IMG/VR virus record: IMGVR_UViG_3300037882_001761
Location: 1 to 30,809 of that record
Reading direction: 5' to 3' (one strand)
Length of the DNA stretch: 30,809 bases
Origin: a virus
The notes beneath the pieces were generated by a model. That model worked only from the letters and a program-made list of their open reading frames with translations, ran no database searches and was not told where the DNA came from. Below are positions 1-7,170 of this stretch, piece by piece; within the stretch, counting starts at the first letter, position 1; the number at the start of each line of letters is the position of its first letter. The translations under genes were made by a program, and so were the position numbers.

Positions 1-360
1 CCAGTCATTCCGACGCCGGAACCACCGCAAACGAACGCATTCGCTGATCTGCGACATGCGGCCAACGGTCTGCGATTGCCGCAGCGGCGACGATTATGCG
101 AGTTTTATTCCGTGTTGGCGAGTACGCTGGAACGCTCACCAATTATTGCAACAGCTCGCATTCGAGACGCACACAAAGAGGCGCTCACCCTGATGGTGGG
201 TGCCGATGATACTTTCGCGAACGCGCCCAAAGTCGGCGACAAGATCGACGCGGCAATTGCCGAAGCGGTGACGCTGGAAGATCGTGATTTGCCGCCCACC
301 GACAAGGCCAAGCTGATCGAGCGTCTGCGAGCTATTTCAGCCGTCATGGGGGGCAAGTAA
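1..360 (+). CDS. C-terminal part of an unknown protein (5' end outside window)
   Basis: The frame is open from the first base of the window and ends with TAA at 358-360, so the start lies upstream. A TTG at 76 is only an internal candidate. The visible 119 residues begin with a proline/threonine-rich stretch (PVIPTPEPPQT) and continue as a predicted all-helical, charged domain ending in an AISAVMGGK-like tail. No catalytic motif is recognisable. The stop overlaps the start of the next gene (TAATG), so it is probably co-translated with the papain-like protease. I do not recognise the family; function unknown. Confidence 0.7.
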   Translation, partial: PVIPTPEPPQTNAFADLRHAANGLRLPQRRRLCEFYSVLASTLERSPIIATARIRDAHKEALTLMVGADDTFANAPKVGDKIDAAIAEAVTLEDRDLPPTDKAKLIERLRAISAVMGGK

Positions 361-1268
361 TGGCCTATGAATTTGGTTACATTCCCAACCCCGAAGCCAC
401 CGCCGTCTTCGCGGACTCGATGCCACGCCGGTATGGTGCGGAATTGGAGCTACTCAAAGCGGCGGATGACAATTCGGATGCCTTGAATTACCGCGCGTTG
501 GCGAAGTGTATCGGGATGGAAGGCCAGCAGATACCATCACGTAATCAAGGCTCGGTCGGTTCGTGCGTTGGTTTCGGCACCGCCACGCCAGCCGATGTGG
601 TGGCAGCGATTGATATTCTGGTTCGTGGTGACAACGAAGAATTTCGCTACCAGACATCGGCGGACGGTCTTTACGCTCTGTCGCGCGATATTTCAAATAA
701 CCTTGGGCGAGGTGACGGCAGTTATGGCGCGGCAGCGGCCAAGGGAATTCGCGAATGTGGAGTGATCCACCAGACGAAATATGGGGAAATCGATCTAACG
801 ACCTACTCGGCTTCACGTGCTCGCGAATGGGCAACTAAAGGCGTCCCGCAAGTGGTAAAAGACGCGGCGAAGAAAACGCCGATGCGAGCCACTACGTTGC
901 TTAAGTCAATCGAGCAAGCCTGGGCTGCGATTGGCAACGGTTACGCCTTTAATATGTGTAGTGACGTTGGGTGGGACTCGCAACGCGATTCTGACGGTGC
1001 TTGCCGACGCTCCGGAAAGTGGAATCACTCGATGGGCGTCTCGTCGCGCCGAACTGTCCGTTTAAGGCGTTTGTTATTAGTCCACCAATCTTGGGGTAAT
1101 GACTGGACCGGTGGCCCCTACTGGCAAGATCAACCGCTTGGCTCTTTCTGGGCCGATTGGGACGATATCGAACGAGCAATCTTGCAAAAAGACTGCTTTG
1201 TGTATGGCGGCTATGACGGCTTTCCACGGCGTTTGCTGCCCGACTGGGGTGCTGGGGGGGTGTTATGA
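360..1268 (+). CDS. papain-like (C1A) cysteine protease, probably with a local frame disruption
   Basis: This 302-residue protein has the layout of papain-family peptidases. The oxyanion-hole Gln and nucleophile Cys lie in RNQGSVGSCVGFGTA (Q63, C69), the catalytic His in KWNHSMG (H223), and the tryptophan-containing third block in HQSWGNDW (243-249). The usual Asn before SWG is Gln here. Between His and the third block (about residues 227-240) the translation turns into an Arg/Leu-rich string that does not look like real protein. Reading the -1 frame over 1037-1081 gives a more natural RLVAPNCPFKAFVIS joining both blocks, which suggests two compensating indels (missing base near 1036, extra C near 1082). 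No clear signal peptide is seen. It is followed by a thioredoxin-like gene with ATGA overlap. It could act in lysis, virion maturation or host interaction; the substrate is unknown. Confidence 0.75.
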   Translation: MAYEFGYIPNPEATAVFADSMPRRYGAELELLKAADDNSDALNYRALAKCIGMEGQQIPSRNQGSVGSCVGFGTATPADVVAAIDILVRGDNEEFRYQTSADGLYALSRDISNNLGRGDGSYGAAAAKGIRECGVIHQTKYGEIDLTTYSASRAREWATKGVPQVVKDAAKKTPMRATTLLKSIEQAWAAIGNGYAFNMCSDVGWDSQRDSDGACRRSGKWNHSMGVSSRRTVRLRRLLLVHQSWGNDWTGGPYWQDQPLGSFWADWDDIERAILQKDCFVYGGYDGFPRRLLPDWGAGGVL

Positions 1269-1711
1269 AATCGTTAATCATGGCCCTCGCAATCTTGCCT
1301 TGGAATCGGGAGTCGACAATCGACTTGACCGTAATTTGCTCTGTGGCCGTCGCTGTTGCCAACGCGAATGGCGGCGATGTAAAGCCGAATCCAGAAGCCG
1401 CCATAATCGAACCGGTGCCACGAGTTCAAATCGTGATCTATTCCGATTCGCCGCGCTGTCAACCATGCCGGGACTTAATCGGTCGCATGAAGCCGCGATT
1501 GATCGAAAAGGGTTGGACTTTTGGCGTTGAAAAGCACAACCGATTCCGGGTAGTTGAATATGAAACGAACGAAGCGGAGTTCACAAAACGAAATATCACC
1601 ACTGTGCCCACCGTGGTGATCGTGACTGACGGCGATGAAATGCCAACGAGCAAGCGAGACGCTGCCGAACTGGCAAGCGAGTACCTCGAAAGACTGACGG
1701 CTTTGCCATGA
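1265..1711 (+). CDS. thioredoxin-like protein with CQPC motif
   Basis: This 148-residue protein carries a thioredoxin-fold signature: a beta strand IVIYS followed by SPRCQPC (C65, C68) at the start of a helix, and the cis-proline segment ITTVPTVVIV (P115). The central helix and final helix (AAELASEYLERL) fit the fold. The N-terminal ~35 residues contain hydrophobic stretches (LTVICSVAVAVANA) that could be a membrane anchor or export signal. The start ATG at 1265 overlaps the stop of the protease gene (ATGA), so the two are translationally coupled. A redox partner for the cysteine protease or for disulfide-rich virion proteins is conceivable, but that is inference. The fold assignment is good; the biological role is open. 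Confidence 0.75.
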   Translation: MKSLIMALAILPWNRESTIDLTVICSVAVAVANANGGDVKPNPEAAIIEPVPRVQIVIYSDSPRCQPCRDLIGRMKPRLIEKGWTFGVEKHNRFRVVEYETNEAEFTKRNITTVPTVVIVTDGDEMPTSKRDAAELASEYLERLTALP

Positions 1712-1815
1712 AGATACTGAACTTCATCGCGGAGCTATTTTGGGGCATGTTGGCATTGTTATTCTTACTGGCGGTTTCGATAATTCAGTGGTGTATCGGA
1801 AAATCAAGAAAATGA
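1708..1815 (+). CDS. 35-residue single-pass membrane peptide
   Basis: The ATG at 1708 overlaps the stop of the thioredoxin-like gene (ATGA) and the stop at 1813-1815 overlaps the next ATG in the same way. The peptide MKILNFIAELFWGM... has one hydrophobic segment of about 20 residues (WGMLALLFLLAVSIIQWCI) and ends in a basic GKSRK tail, giving a typical single-pass small membrane protein. Tight coupling on both sides supports real translation. A holin or holin-accessory role is possible from location; nothing more specific can be said. Confidence 0.6.
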   Translation: MKILNFIAELFWGMLALLFLLAVSIIQWCIGKSRK

Positions 1816-2006
1816 CAATCATTGAAAAGCTGTTGAGTAGCACGCGAATTCAAGCCATCATCGGAGCCATTCTCTTGGCGTTTATCCAAAAGAACTTCCC
1901 GCAATTTTCGCCCGATGAAGCGACTGTTCAATACTTGATCGGATCTATCGTAGCGTTGATTCTGGGGGATTCGTTCCGGCCAGTGGACGCGACCAAAAAG
2001 AAGTAA
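1812..2006 (+). CDS. small membrane protein, holin-like candidate
   Basis: I start this 64-residue protein at ATG 1812, which overlaps the preceding stop, rather than at a TTG further upstream inside the previous gene. It has two hydrophobic stretches (AIIGAILLAFIQ and VQYLIGSIVALILG) separated by a short polar loop, and a lysine-rich C-terminus (DATKKK). Size, two membrane segments and a charged tail fit a class II-like holin or a similar phage membrane protein, next to a protease and other small membrane proteins. No family-specific motif is recognised, so holin is a suggestion only. Confidence 0.6.
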   Translation: MTIIEKLLSSTRIQAIIGAILLAFIQKNFPQFSPDEATVQYLIGSIVALILGDSFRPVDATKKK

Positions 2007-2078
2007 AAGATCCTTCCTCCTCCGCTGGCTGAACGGATTCGGCTGGCGGGGTTTTTGAATAATCTCGAAAGGGCAGGC

Positions 2079-2438
2079 GTGAACGAAAGCACAACGATTA
2101 TGATCTCCACGGTCGTCGCCGCTCTATTTGGTGGTGGTGCGTTGGGGACGCTTGCCACGGTTTTGACTCGCTATTTCTCGGACAAAAACAAACAGCAAGA
2201 CAAACAAGGGCTGGCTGTCACCGGTCAATCGGTTGAGCATTACGACCAGTTGGTGACGCGACTGGAAACGCGAATATCAAAGCTGGAAGGCGATCACCAA
2301 CGGTGCATGGAGGAGCACATAACGGCGAGCCGTCAATTGGGAATCTTAGAGGGACGAATCACAGAGTTGCGCGAATACGTGGGAGGAAATGCGGCGGCAA
2401 TTGTGAGGAACACGGCGGCAATTCAGGCGGGGGGCTAG
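2079..2438 (+). CDS. membrane-anchored coiled-coil protein
   Basis: The GTG at 2079 is preferred because a purine-rich GAAAGGG lies 5-6 bases upstream; an in-frame TTG at 2055 is the alternative. The 119-residue product has an N-terminal hydrophobic segment (TVVAALFGGGALGTLATVL) followed by a polar Lys/Gln-rich linker and a heptad-like region (about residues 45-110, YDQLVTRLETRISKLEGDH and later EGRITELREYV). This is a single transmembrane anchor plus coiled coil, as in phage spanins, holin-like and DUF-type lysis accessory proteins. No lipobox or cysteine near the N-terminus is seen. A role in lysis is inferred from its neighbours. Confidence 0.65.
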   Translation: MNESTTIMISTVVAALFGGGALGTLATVLTRYFSDKNKQQDKQGLAVTGQSVEHYDQLVTRLETRISKLEGDHQRCMEEHITASRQLGILEGRITELREYVGGNAAAIVRNTAAIQAGG

Positions 2439-2440
2439 TG

Positions 2441-2629
2441 ATGGGTGACATTACATCGCGAAAAGAAAAATGCTCGATCTGCGGAACAAAAAGCATCTGC
2501 CCGGTGGTATTGATTCACCAAAGCGCGATGCCTGTAAACATGCTGGAATCGATTCCTTCTTCGATTCGACTTTGCGCGCGGTGCCTTGAAGATGACTACG
2601 AACTAGAGTTGGCGAAAGAAAAAAAATGA
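2441..2629 (+). CDS. small four-cysteine zinc-finger protein
   Basis: ATG 2441 (GTG 2438 also possible, overlapping the previous stop) gives 62 residues. Two CxxC pairs, CSIC near the N-terminus and CARC near residue 46, are spaced like a treble-clef or zinc-ribbon knuckle; another Cys lies in SICPVV. The C-terminus is highly charged (EDDYELELAKEKK). Most likely a zinc-binding small phage protein, perhaps nucleic-acid or protein binding. The longer reading that starts at 2303 is out of frame through the upstream gene and is not used. Confidence 0.6.
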   Translation: MGDITSRKEKCSICGTKSICPVVLIHQSAMPVNMLESIPSSIRLCARCLEDDYELELAKEKK

Positions 2630-2709
2630 GTGATATGTTTTGGCCCTCACTGGCTTTAATGGCGGTTGTGGGTGTGGCACTGATTGTGTGGGGGTTATTC
2701 GGCAAGTGA
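2626..2709 (+). CDS. 27-residue membrane peptide
   Basis: The ATG at 2626 overlaps the stop of the zinc-finger gene (ATGA). The product MSDMFWPSLALMAVVGVALI... is essentially one transmembrane helix ending in GLFGK. Translational coupling and the clean hydrophobic profile argue for expression, but a peptide this short cannot be assigned a family. It is the last gene of the left-hand cassette; about 50 bases separate it from the next gene. Confidence 0.5.
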   Translation: MSDMFWPSLALMAVVGVALIVWGLFGK

Positions 2710-2760
2710 GGCGGGGATTAGTTCAGAGAAACCAAAAACAACTAGATTGAAAGGAAAGAC

Positions 2761-3147
2761 ATGACGCCAGCAAAATTCAAGATTACAATTCCAGCCGAAC
2801 CAGCAGACGGTCAATGGAGCTTTGGTAACGTCACGCTCGGTCAAATGGTGGGGCTAAATGACATTCGCATGGCCGCGAATGCTCATTATGCGGGGACTGT
2901 GCATATCGAGCCAGACCCGGCGAATACCGCCGAGAACAACGCTTACACGCTCGAATTCCCAACCGCATTTCAGCCCGATCCAACTGGCATGGGACCGGCA
3001 GGCTTCGATCCCGACGGCACGCCGATCTTGCCAATTGGACCAGGACTCATGGGTGGTCCGGTGCTGGAAGTCGCGGTCGAATGCTTGCAGCGCAATGTGT
3101 GGCAAGAACCGACGCCGGAACCTGAGGCCGAAAACAATGGCGAATGA
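2761..3147 (+). CDS. unknown phage protein, probably structural
   Basis: An A/G-rich ribosome site (AAGGAAAG) precedes ATG 2761. The 128-residue product begins with beta-type sequence (AKFKITIPAEPADGQWSFGN) and includes a Pro/Gly/Asp-rich middle (FDPDGTPILPIGPG) and an acidic tail rich in Glu/Pro. No enzyme motif is seen. It overlaps the next gene by 11 bases and precedes two likely virion surface proteins, so a structural or assembly role is plausible. I do not recognise the family. Confidence 0.65.
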   Translation: MTPAKFKITIPAEPADGQWSFGNVTLGQMVGLNDIRMAANAHYAGTVHIEPDPANTAENNAYTLEFPTAFQPDPTGMGPAGFDPDGTPILPIGPGLMGGPVLEVAVECLQRNVWQEPTPEPEAENNGE

Positions 3148-4411
3148 AATACAAGAAATTTTTGCTGGTTCGCAGTCCGTGCCGATTGCGTGGTCCGATC
3201 TTATTTCGGGGGAATACGATCTAACGTTCGGCGGTGATGCTGCTAGTAACATGCAGCATTCCGATTCCGCTGCTGCCGTGCAATCGCTCCTTGAAGGGTT
3301 GGCGTCTATCGGCTCTGGCAATATCTTGGTGACTGCTACGGCAACTGGATTCACATACGAATTTCAGGGGGCACTAGCCAACACGGACGTTTCCGTAATT
3401 GTGCTCGCGTATGAAGGTTTTGCAGTTGCCGTCGACATCGATGCAACAGTAGATCAGTCCGGCGTGGCAGATACGCCATGCGTGCCGTCGATCAACACAA
3501 CCACAAGTTCTGTAGCGGCGGCAAATGAAGTCCAACAAGTTGACTTAGGTGGCGCAACATTGCCTTTTACACTGAATGGCAACTCTACTTTTGCAGAGGT
3601 CTCGACGCTAGACACTGCTGGAATTCAGACGGCTTGCGATGCGATTTGGGGGTTCGGTGAAACGGTAGTAGCTGATATTGGGGGAGGACTGTTTTCGATC
3701 ACATTCAGCGGCTCAAACGTTGACGCCGTTGACATTCCCGAAATGACGATTGCAGATGCAGGAGATGGCAGCCCGCTTGTCACCACCACTACCTCAGGCG
3801 CTTCGCCAGTATCACAAATTGATACCATCACGTTCGACAGTACGGCGGTAGGGGGGGCGATGGTTCTCAATGGTTTTGATTGTGACTACAATCAAAACGC
3901 GAGTGAGGCGGGCGGCATAGACCCGACTGTAGCCGGAGCCACTACGTCAGCCACAACCCCATCAAGTGGCAGCGTTACAATTACGTGGGACGACGATCAA
4001 GCACATTCGCCGGTAAGCGTGAGTGTTGGCACGCTAATATCAGCCACCGATGGCGATCACGACATTACTACGATTTCAACCAGCGACACAACGAATGGGG
4101 GATCTTTCACGCTGACTCAAGGCGGTAATTCTACAGCCTCCATTGATCACAACGCATCAACAGCTACGGTTGAATCCGCAATTGAGAGCATGACGGGCGG
4201 TTTTGCTTGTACCGTCACCGGATCGCCTGGCGATTGGACAATTGAGTCGGACGACAATCGCGGGCCAGTCGGCTGGACCGTGGATGTCGTATCCACCGTT
4301 TTCAAATCAGTCACTGCTGAGATCGTTACCACGCAAGAAGGGGCTGGGGCGGGGGGGGGTGGGGCTGACTCAGTGTTCAATTGGTTTTTTCAATGCGGGA
4401 TCTTTCAATAG
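3137..4411 (+). CDS. repeat-containing beta-rich virion protein (fibre/surface candidate)
   Basis: Start ATG 3137 sits in the 3' end of the previous gene; the longer frame back to 2858 is only a shadow of that gene. The 424-residue product is Thr/Ser/Gly/Ala/Asp-rich and almost Lys-free. It contains three diverged copies of one module: a strand pair ending in an FTLTQGGNSTA-like segment, a VQSLLEGL- or VESAIESM-like helix, and a later beta segment (about residues 1-95, 128-205 and 320-400). Such modules occur in phage adhesins and surface proteins. The C-terminus follows a run of nine G (4351-4359) and reads GAGAGGGGADSVFNWFFQ, so the true end may differ if that run is miscounted. Probable tail-fibre or capsid-surface protein; receptor unknown. 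Confidence 0.65.
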   Translation: MANEIQEIFAGSQSVPIAWSDLISGEYDLTFGGDAASNMQHSDSAAAVQSLLEGLASIGSGNILVTATATGFTYEFQGALANTDVSVIVLAYEGFAVAVDIDATVDQSGVADTPCVPSINTTTSSVAAANEVQQVDLGGATLPFTLNGNSTFAEVSTLDTAGIQTACDAIWGFGETVVADIGGGLFSITFSGSNVDAVDIPEMTIADAGDGSPLVTTTTSGASPVSQIDTITFDSTAVGGAMVLNGFDCDYNQNASEAGGIDPTVAGATTSATTPSSGSVTITWDDDQAHSPVSVSVGTLISATDGDHDITTISTSDTTNGGSFTLTQGGNSTASIDHNASTATVESAIESMTGGFACTVTGSPGDWTIESDDNRGPVGWTVDVVSTVFKSVTAEIVTTQEGAGAGGGGADSVFNWFFQCGIFQ

Positions 4412-4421
4412 GAAATAAATT

Positions 4422-4820
4422 ATGGCGGGAACTGTAACGGTGGATTATTCGGACATTAGAAACAGCGGCAAGCCCGTGAGGCGGGTTTCGATCGATTGGA
4501 TTTCCGATGCGAGCGGTGACGCGACTGCGACGACCGGGATCGTCAGCGGGACAATTTTAGGCGTGACGTTCAACCCTGGCAGTCCAGCGCCCACAGCCAA
4601 CTACGACGTCACGCTGTTGGATCAAGCAGGCCGCGACGTACTGGCTGGGCTAGGGGCTAACCTGAGCGCGACTGATACTTTGGGCGTTTGTCCAGGACAA
4701 GCATTCACCGATGGCACCACAACGAGCGTTGCACCGATCAGCGTAAACGACGTACTGACGCTGGCTGTCAGTAATGCTGGTGATTCCAAAGCCGGTTCGA
4801 TTGTGCTTCACCTGAGATAA
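4422..4820 (+). CDS. small beta-rich structural protein
   Basis: A GGAAAT site precedes ATG 4422. The 132-residue protein starts MAGTVTVDYSDIRNSGKPVR and is dominated by beta-forming Thr/Val/Ala/Gly sequence, with no membrane segment and no catalytic motif. Composition and position, just before terminase and after another surface-type protein, suggest a virion component such as a fibre accessory or decoration protein. I do not recognise a named family. Its stop is two bases before the terminase small subunit start. Confidence 0.6.
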   Translation: MAGTVTVDYSDIRNSGKPVRRVSIDWISDASGDATATTGIVSGTILGVTFNPGSPAPTANYDVTLLDQAGRDVLAGLGANLSATDTLGVCPGQAFTDGTTTSVAPISVNDVLTLAVSNAGDSKAGSIVLHLR

Positions 4821-4821
4821 C

Positions 4822-5481
4822 ATGCCGAAAAAAAAGATTCCAACGACCGTGCGCGAGACGATGGACAAGCGCCGCACCGTTAGTTCGTTGGTAAGAAAAT
4901 ACGATCGAAAGAAACCGCCGCCGAAGGTCAACCTTAATCAGCGGAAGTTTTTGGCGGCCTATCGCGGCTGCTTGTCGATCGGCAAAGCTGGCAAGATCGC
5001 GGGCGTTGGACCGTACACCCATTACTACTGGATCATTCACGACCCGGACTATGAAAAGTCTTTCTATTCGATTCACGAAGAGGTTGCGCAGCAACTCGAA
5101 TCGGAAGCCTTCCGCCGGGCGTTTGATGGCCAACGAAAGCTGGTCACGCACAACGGCAAGCCGGTGTTTGTGTTCGTGAATGCGGATGGCGAAGTTGTTG
5201 ACGAGGAAATGGAAAACATCAAAGGAGTCCGGAAGGTTCCGCTGTACGAGGAATCCCGTTCGGATGCCATTTTTCTCCAGCTATTAAAGGCCAAATTCCC
5301 AGAAGTGTATCGCGATAAAACGGAATCAACAGTAAACGCCAACATCGAGCATTCGTCTAAAGTCGTAGCCTACTTGCCAGAAAAAGAAAATGATAATGAC
5401 GTCGCCGGAAACATTACCACCGCCACCGGAAACGATCATCCGGCCGCACCGGGGACCGCAAGAGAAGTTCCTGGCGAGTAA
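4822..5481 (+). CDS. terminase small subunit (candidate)
   Basis: The 219-residue protein is very basic at the N-terminus (MPKKKIPTTVRETMDKRR), then has a helix-turn-helix-like region (NQRKFLAAYRGCLSIGKAGK ... VGPYTHYYWI, about residues 35-75). This is the pattern of phage terminase small subunits of the type that recognise packaging sites: 'FL..Y....s...A...agV....yyW...D..' followed by helices. A central oligomerisation-like region and a C-terminal segment 'AIFLQLLKAKFPEVYRDK' are also typical. It is directly upstream of, and overlaps, the large subunit gene by 92 bases. Role: recognise phage DNA and regulate the packaging motor. The assignment rests on pattern and position. Confidence 0.75.
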   Translation: MPKKKIPTTVRETMDKRRTVSSLVRKYDRKKPPPKVNLNQRKFLAAYRGCLSIGKAGKIAGVGPYTHYYWIIHDPDYEKSFYSIHEEVAQQLESEAFRRAFDGQRKLVTHNGKPVFVFVNADGEVVDEEMENIKGVRKVPLYEESRSDAIFLQLLKAKFPEVYRDKTESTVNANIEHSSKVVAYLPEKENDNDVAGNITTATGNDHPAAPGTAREVPGE

Positions 5482-6883
5482 CGCGGATATAGCCATCTAT
5501 GGCGGGAGTGCCGGGAGCGGAAAAACGGTCGCAATGTTGATGGAGCCGTTGCGACACGTTCACGTTGCCAATTTCAACGCCGTGATTTTTCGACGCACCT
5601 CAGAGCAGGTTCGCATGGCGGGAGGGTTGTGGGATGAGTCGTGCAAAATGTATTCGTTGTTCGGTGCCAAGCCGCGTGAGCACACTTTGGAGTGGCGTTT
5701 TGCATCGGGGGCGAATGTTCGATTTGAGCAGCTTCAGTACGAAAATACGAAGCTCGATTATCAAGGCTCGCAGATTGCCTTGTTAGCTTTTGATGAGTTG
5801 ACCCATTTTAGCGACACGCAATTTTTCTACATGCTTTCCAGAAACCGCTCAACTTGTGGCGTGAAGCCTTACGTCCGCGCGACGTGCAACCCCGATTCGC
5901 GTTCGTGGGTGGCGAGGTTTATTTCGTGGTGGATCAATCCTGATTCTGGCTTGCCGATTCCAGAGCGGTCGGGAGTGAAGCGGTTTTTCGTGCGAGTGAA
6001 TGAAGACTTGATTTGGTCCGATAGTCGCAGCGAATTGGAAGCCAAGTATCCGGGGCAAATCGCCAAGTCGGTGACGTTCGTTCCGGCGAAGTTGGCCGAC
6101 AATAATACGTTGATGGAAAAAGACCCCAGCTATCTCGCCAACTTACTGGCGCAGCCACGGGTGGAACGTGAACGGCTGTTGCACGGCAATTGGAAAACAA
6201 GCGAGAATTCGATTGTCGATTTGTCGTGGTTGCGGTACTTCGACCAGCGGGGGGATGTGCTGTCGGTGTTGATCGGTGGGCAACTGAAAACGATTGACGC
6301 TCGCCAGTGCTCGCGGTTCGCGACGATCGACACGGCTGGATCGAGCCGGGATCGACTGGACGAATCGAAGGGCAAGCCATGTTCGTGGTCGGTGGTGGCG
6401 GTTTGGGATTATTGGACGGCCGCGAATCTGCTGTTCTTGCGGCATATCTGGCGGGACCGTGTGGGGTGGAATCAGTTGAAGGACCGAGTGCCATCCGTGC
6501 TGAAAACGTGGGGAGTGCATAAAGTTTACATCGAAAACGCGCACGTCGGGCCAGCGTTGCGCGACGAGTTGGAAGGGTTCAATCGGGAGATGGTCGGACC
6601 GATGATTCACGGCATGACCGATTCCGGGCGCGGAGCCAAATTAGAGCGGGCGATTGCTTCCGGCGTGTTGGGCAGAATTGAAGACGGGTTGTATTTTTTG
6701 CCGAGTGTGGCAACGCCGTGGAAGGCCGATTACATCAATGAGTTGACGGCGTGGGGCGGGTTGCCGGATGAAACGGCGGATCAGATCGACGTAAGCAGCT
6801 ACGCGGCTTACGTGTGCAAGAAGCAGAATTCTAAGTGGGGGGGCGTGGTGAACGTCCCCATAAGTAACGGGATGCGTTTCTAA
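5390..6883 (+). CDS. terminase large subunit (packaging ATPase/nuclease)
   Basis: This 497-residue protein has the two-domain layout of TerL. The ATPase domain has a Walker A GGSAGSGKT (residues 38-46) and a Walker B LLAFDE (131-136, D135/E136). The C-terminal RNase H-like nuclease has three acidic positions: FATIDTAGS (D314), VYIENA (E382) and DQIDVSS (D467). It powers DNA translocation into the prohead through the portal and cuts the concatemer. Start ATG 5390 gives the conserved N-terminal adenine-binding-like region (RPHRGPQEKFL) and lies inside the small-subunit gene. The full usual length is present with no visible damage. Confidence 0.95.
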   Translation: MIMTSPETLPPPPETIIRPHRGPQEKFLASNADIAIYGGSAGSGKTVAMLMEPLRHVHVANFNAVIFRRTSEQVRMAGGLWDESCKMYSLFGAKPREHTLEWRFASGANVRFEQLQYENTKLDYQGSQIALLAFDELTHFSDTQFFYMLSRNRSTCGVKPYVRATCNPDSRSWVARFISWWINPDSGLPIPERSGVKRFFVRVNEDLIWSDSRSELEAKYPGQIAKSVTFVPAKLADNNTLMEKDPSYLANLLAQPRVERERLLHGNWKTSENSIVDLSWLRYFDQRGDVLSVLIGGQLKTIDARQCSRFATIDTAGSSRDRLDESKGKPCSWSVVAVWDYWTAANLLFLRHIWRDRVGWNQLKDRVPSVLKTWGVHKVYIENAHVGPALRDELEGFNREMVGPMIHGMTDSGRGAKLERAIASGVLGRIEDGLYFLPSVATPWKADYINELTAWGGLPDETADQIDVSSYAAYVCKKQNSKWGGVVNVPISNGMRF

Positions 6884-6903
6884 CCTTGAACGGAGTTTGT
6901 GAC

Positions 6904-7170
6904 GTGGCAAAATATCAGCAGCAGTATGCCAAGCCAGTTTTGAACGTGACGGAACGACAAACGAAAGTTGAGCCGATTAGCAGCGAGGTTGATCCGCTGT
7001 TGTCTCAGTCGGACGTCGCGCGCATGCTGGGAAAAAGTCCGCAGACAATCGGCCGCTGGATCGCAGACGGCCTGCTTTCATTCCATCGTCAGCCGAACGG
7101 GCTACCCATGATTCGCAAGAGCGTGGTGGATAAGTTTCTGGGGACGACGTGCTTGAAGGTGCAATCGTGA
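6904..7170 (+). CDS. small MerR-like helix-turn-helix protein
   Basis: GTG 6904 is chosen because CGGAG (6891-6895) lies 8 bases upstream; the in-frame TTG 6886 has no such site. The 88-residue product has an unstructured N-terminal half and then a winged-HTH of the excisionase/MerR type (LSQSDVARMLGKSPQTIGRW followed by IADGLLSFHRQPNGLPMIRK). That pattern is 'sts-dvA.mLg.s..ti.rwi..G.l...r...g...i'. It would bind DNA, either as a regulator of late genes or as a packaging accessory protein. It stands between terminase and protease genes, an unusual place for a classical excisionase. Its stop overlaps the next start (GTGA). Confidence 0.75.
   Translation: MAKYQQQYAKPVLNVTERQTKVEPISSEVDPLLSQSDVARMLGKSPQTIGRWIADGLLSFHRQPNGLPMIRKSVVDKFLGTTCLKVQS

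Noticed and set aside
2007-2078. Terminator between 2007 and 2057 (GC-rich stretch followed by TTTTT)
   Set aside because: CCGCTGGC and GGCTGGCGG are nearly direct, not inverted, repeats; no good stem can be drawn.
5934-6494. Long minus-strand frame of 186 codons across the terminase gene
   Set aside because: Pro/Arg/Ser-rich translation typical of the antisense of a real gene; the + frame has clear TerL motifs.
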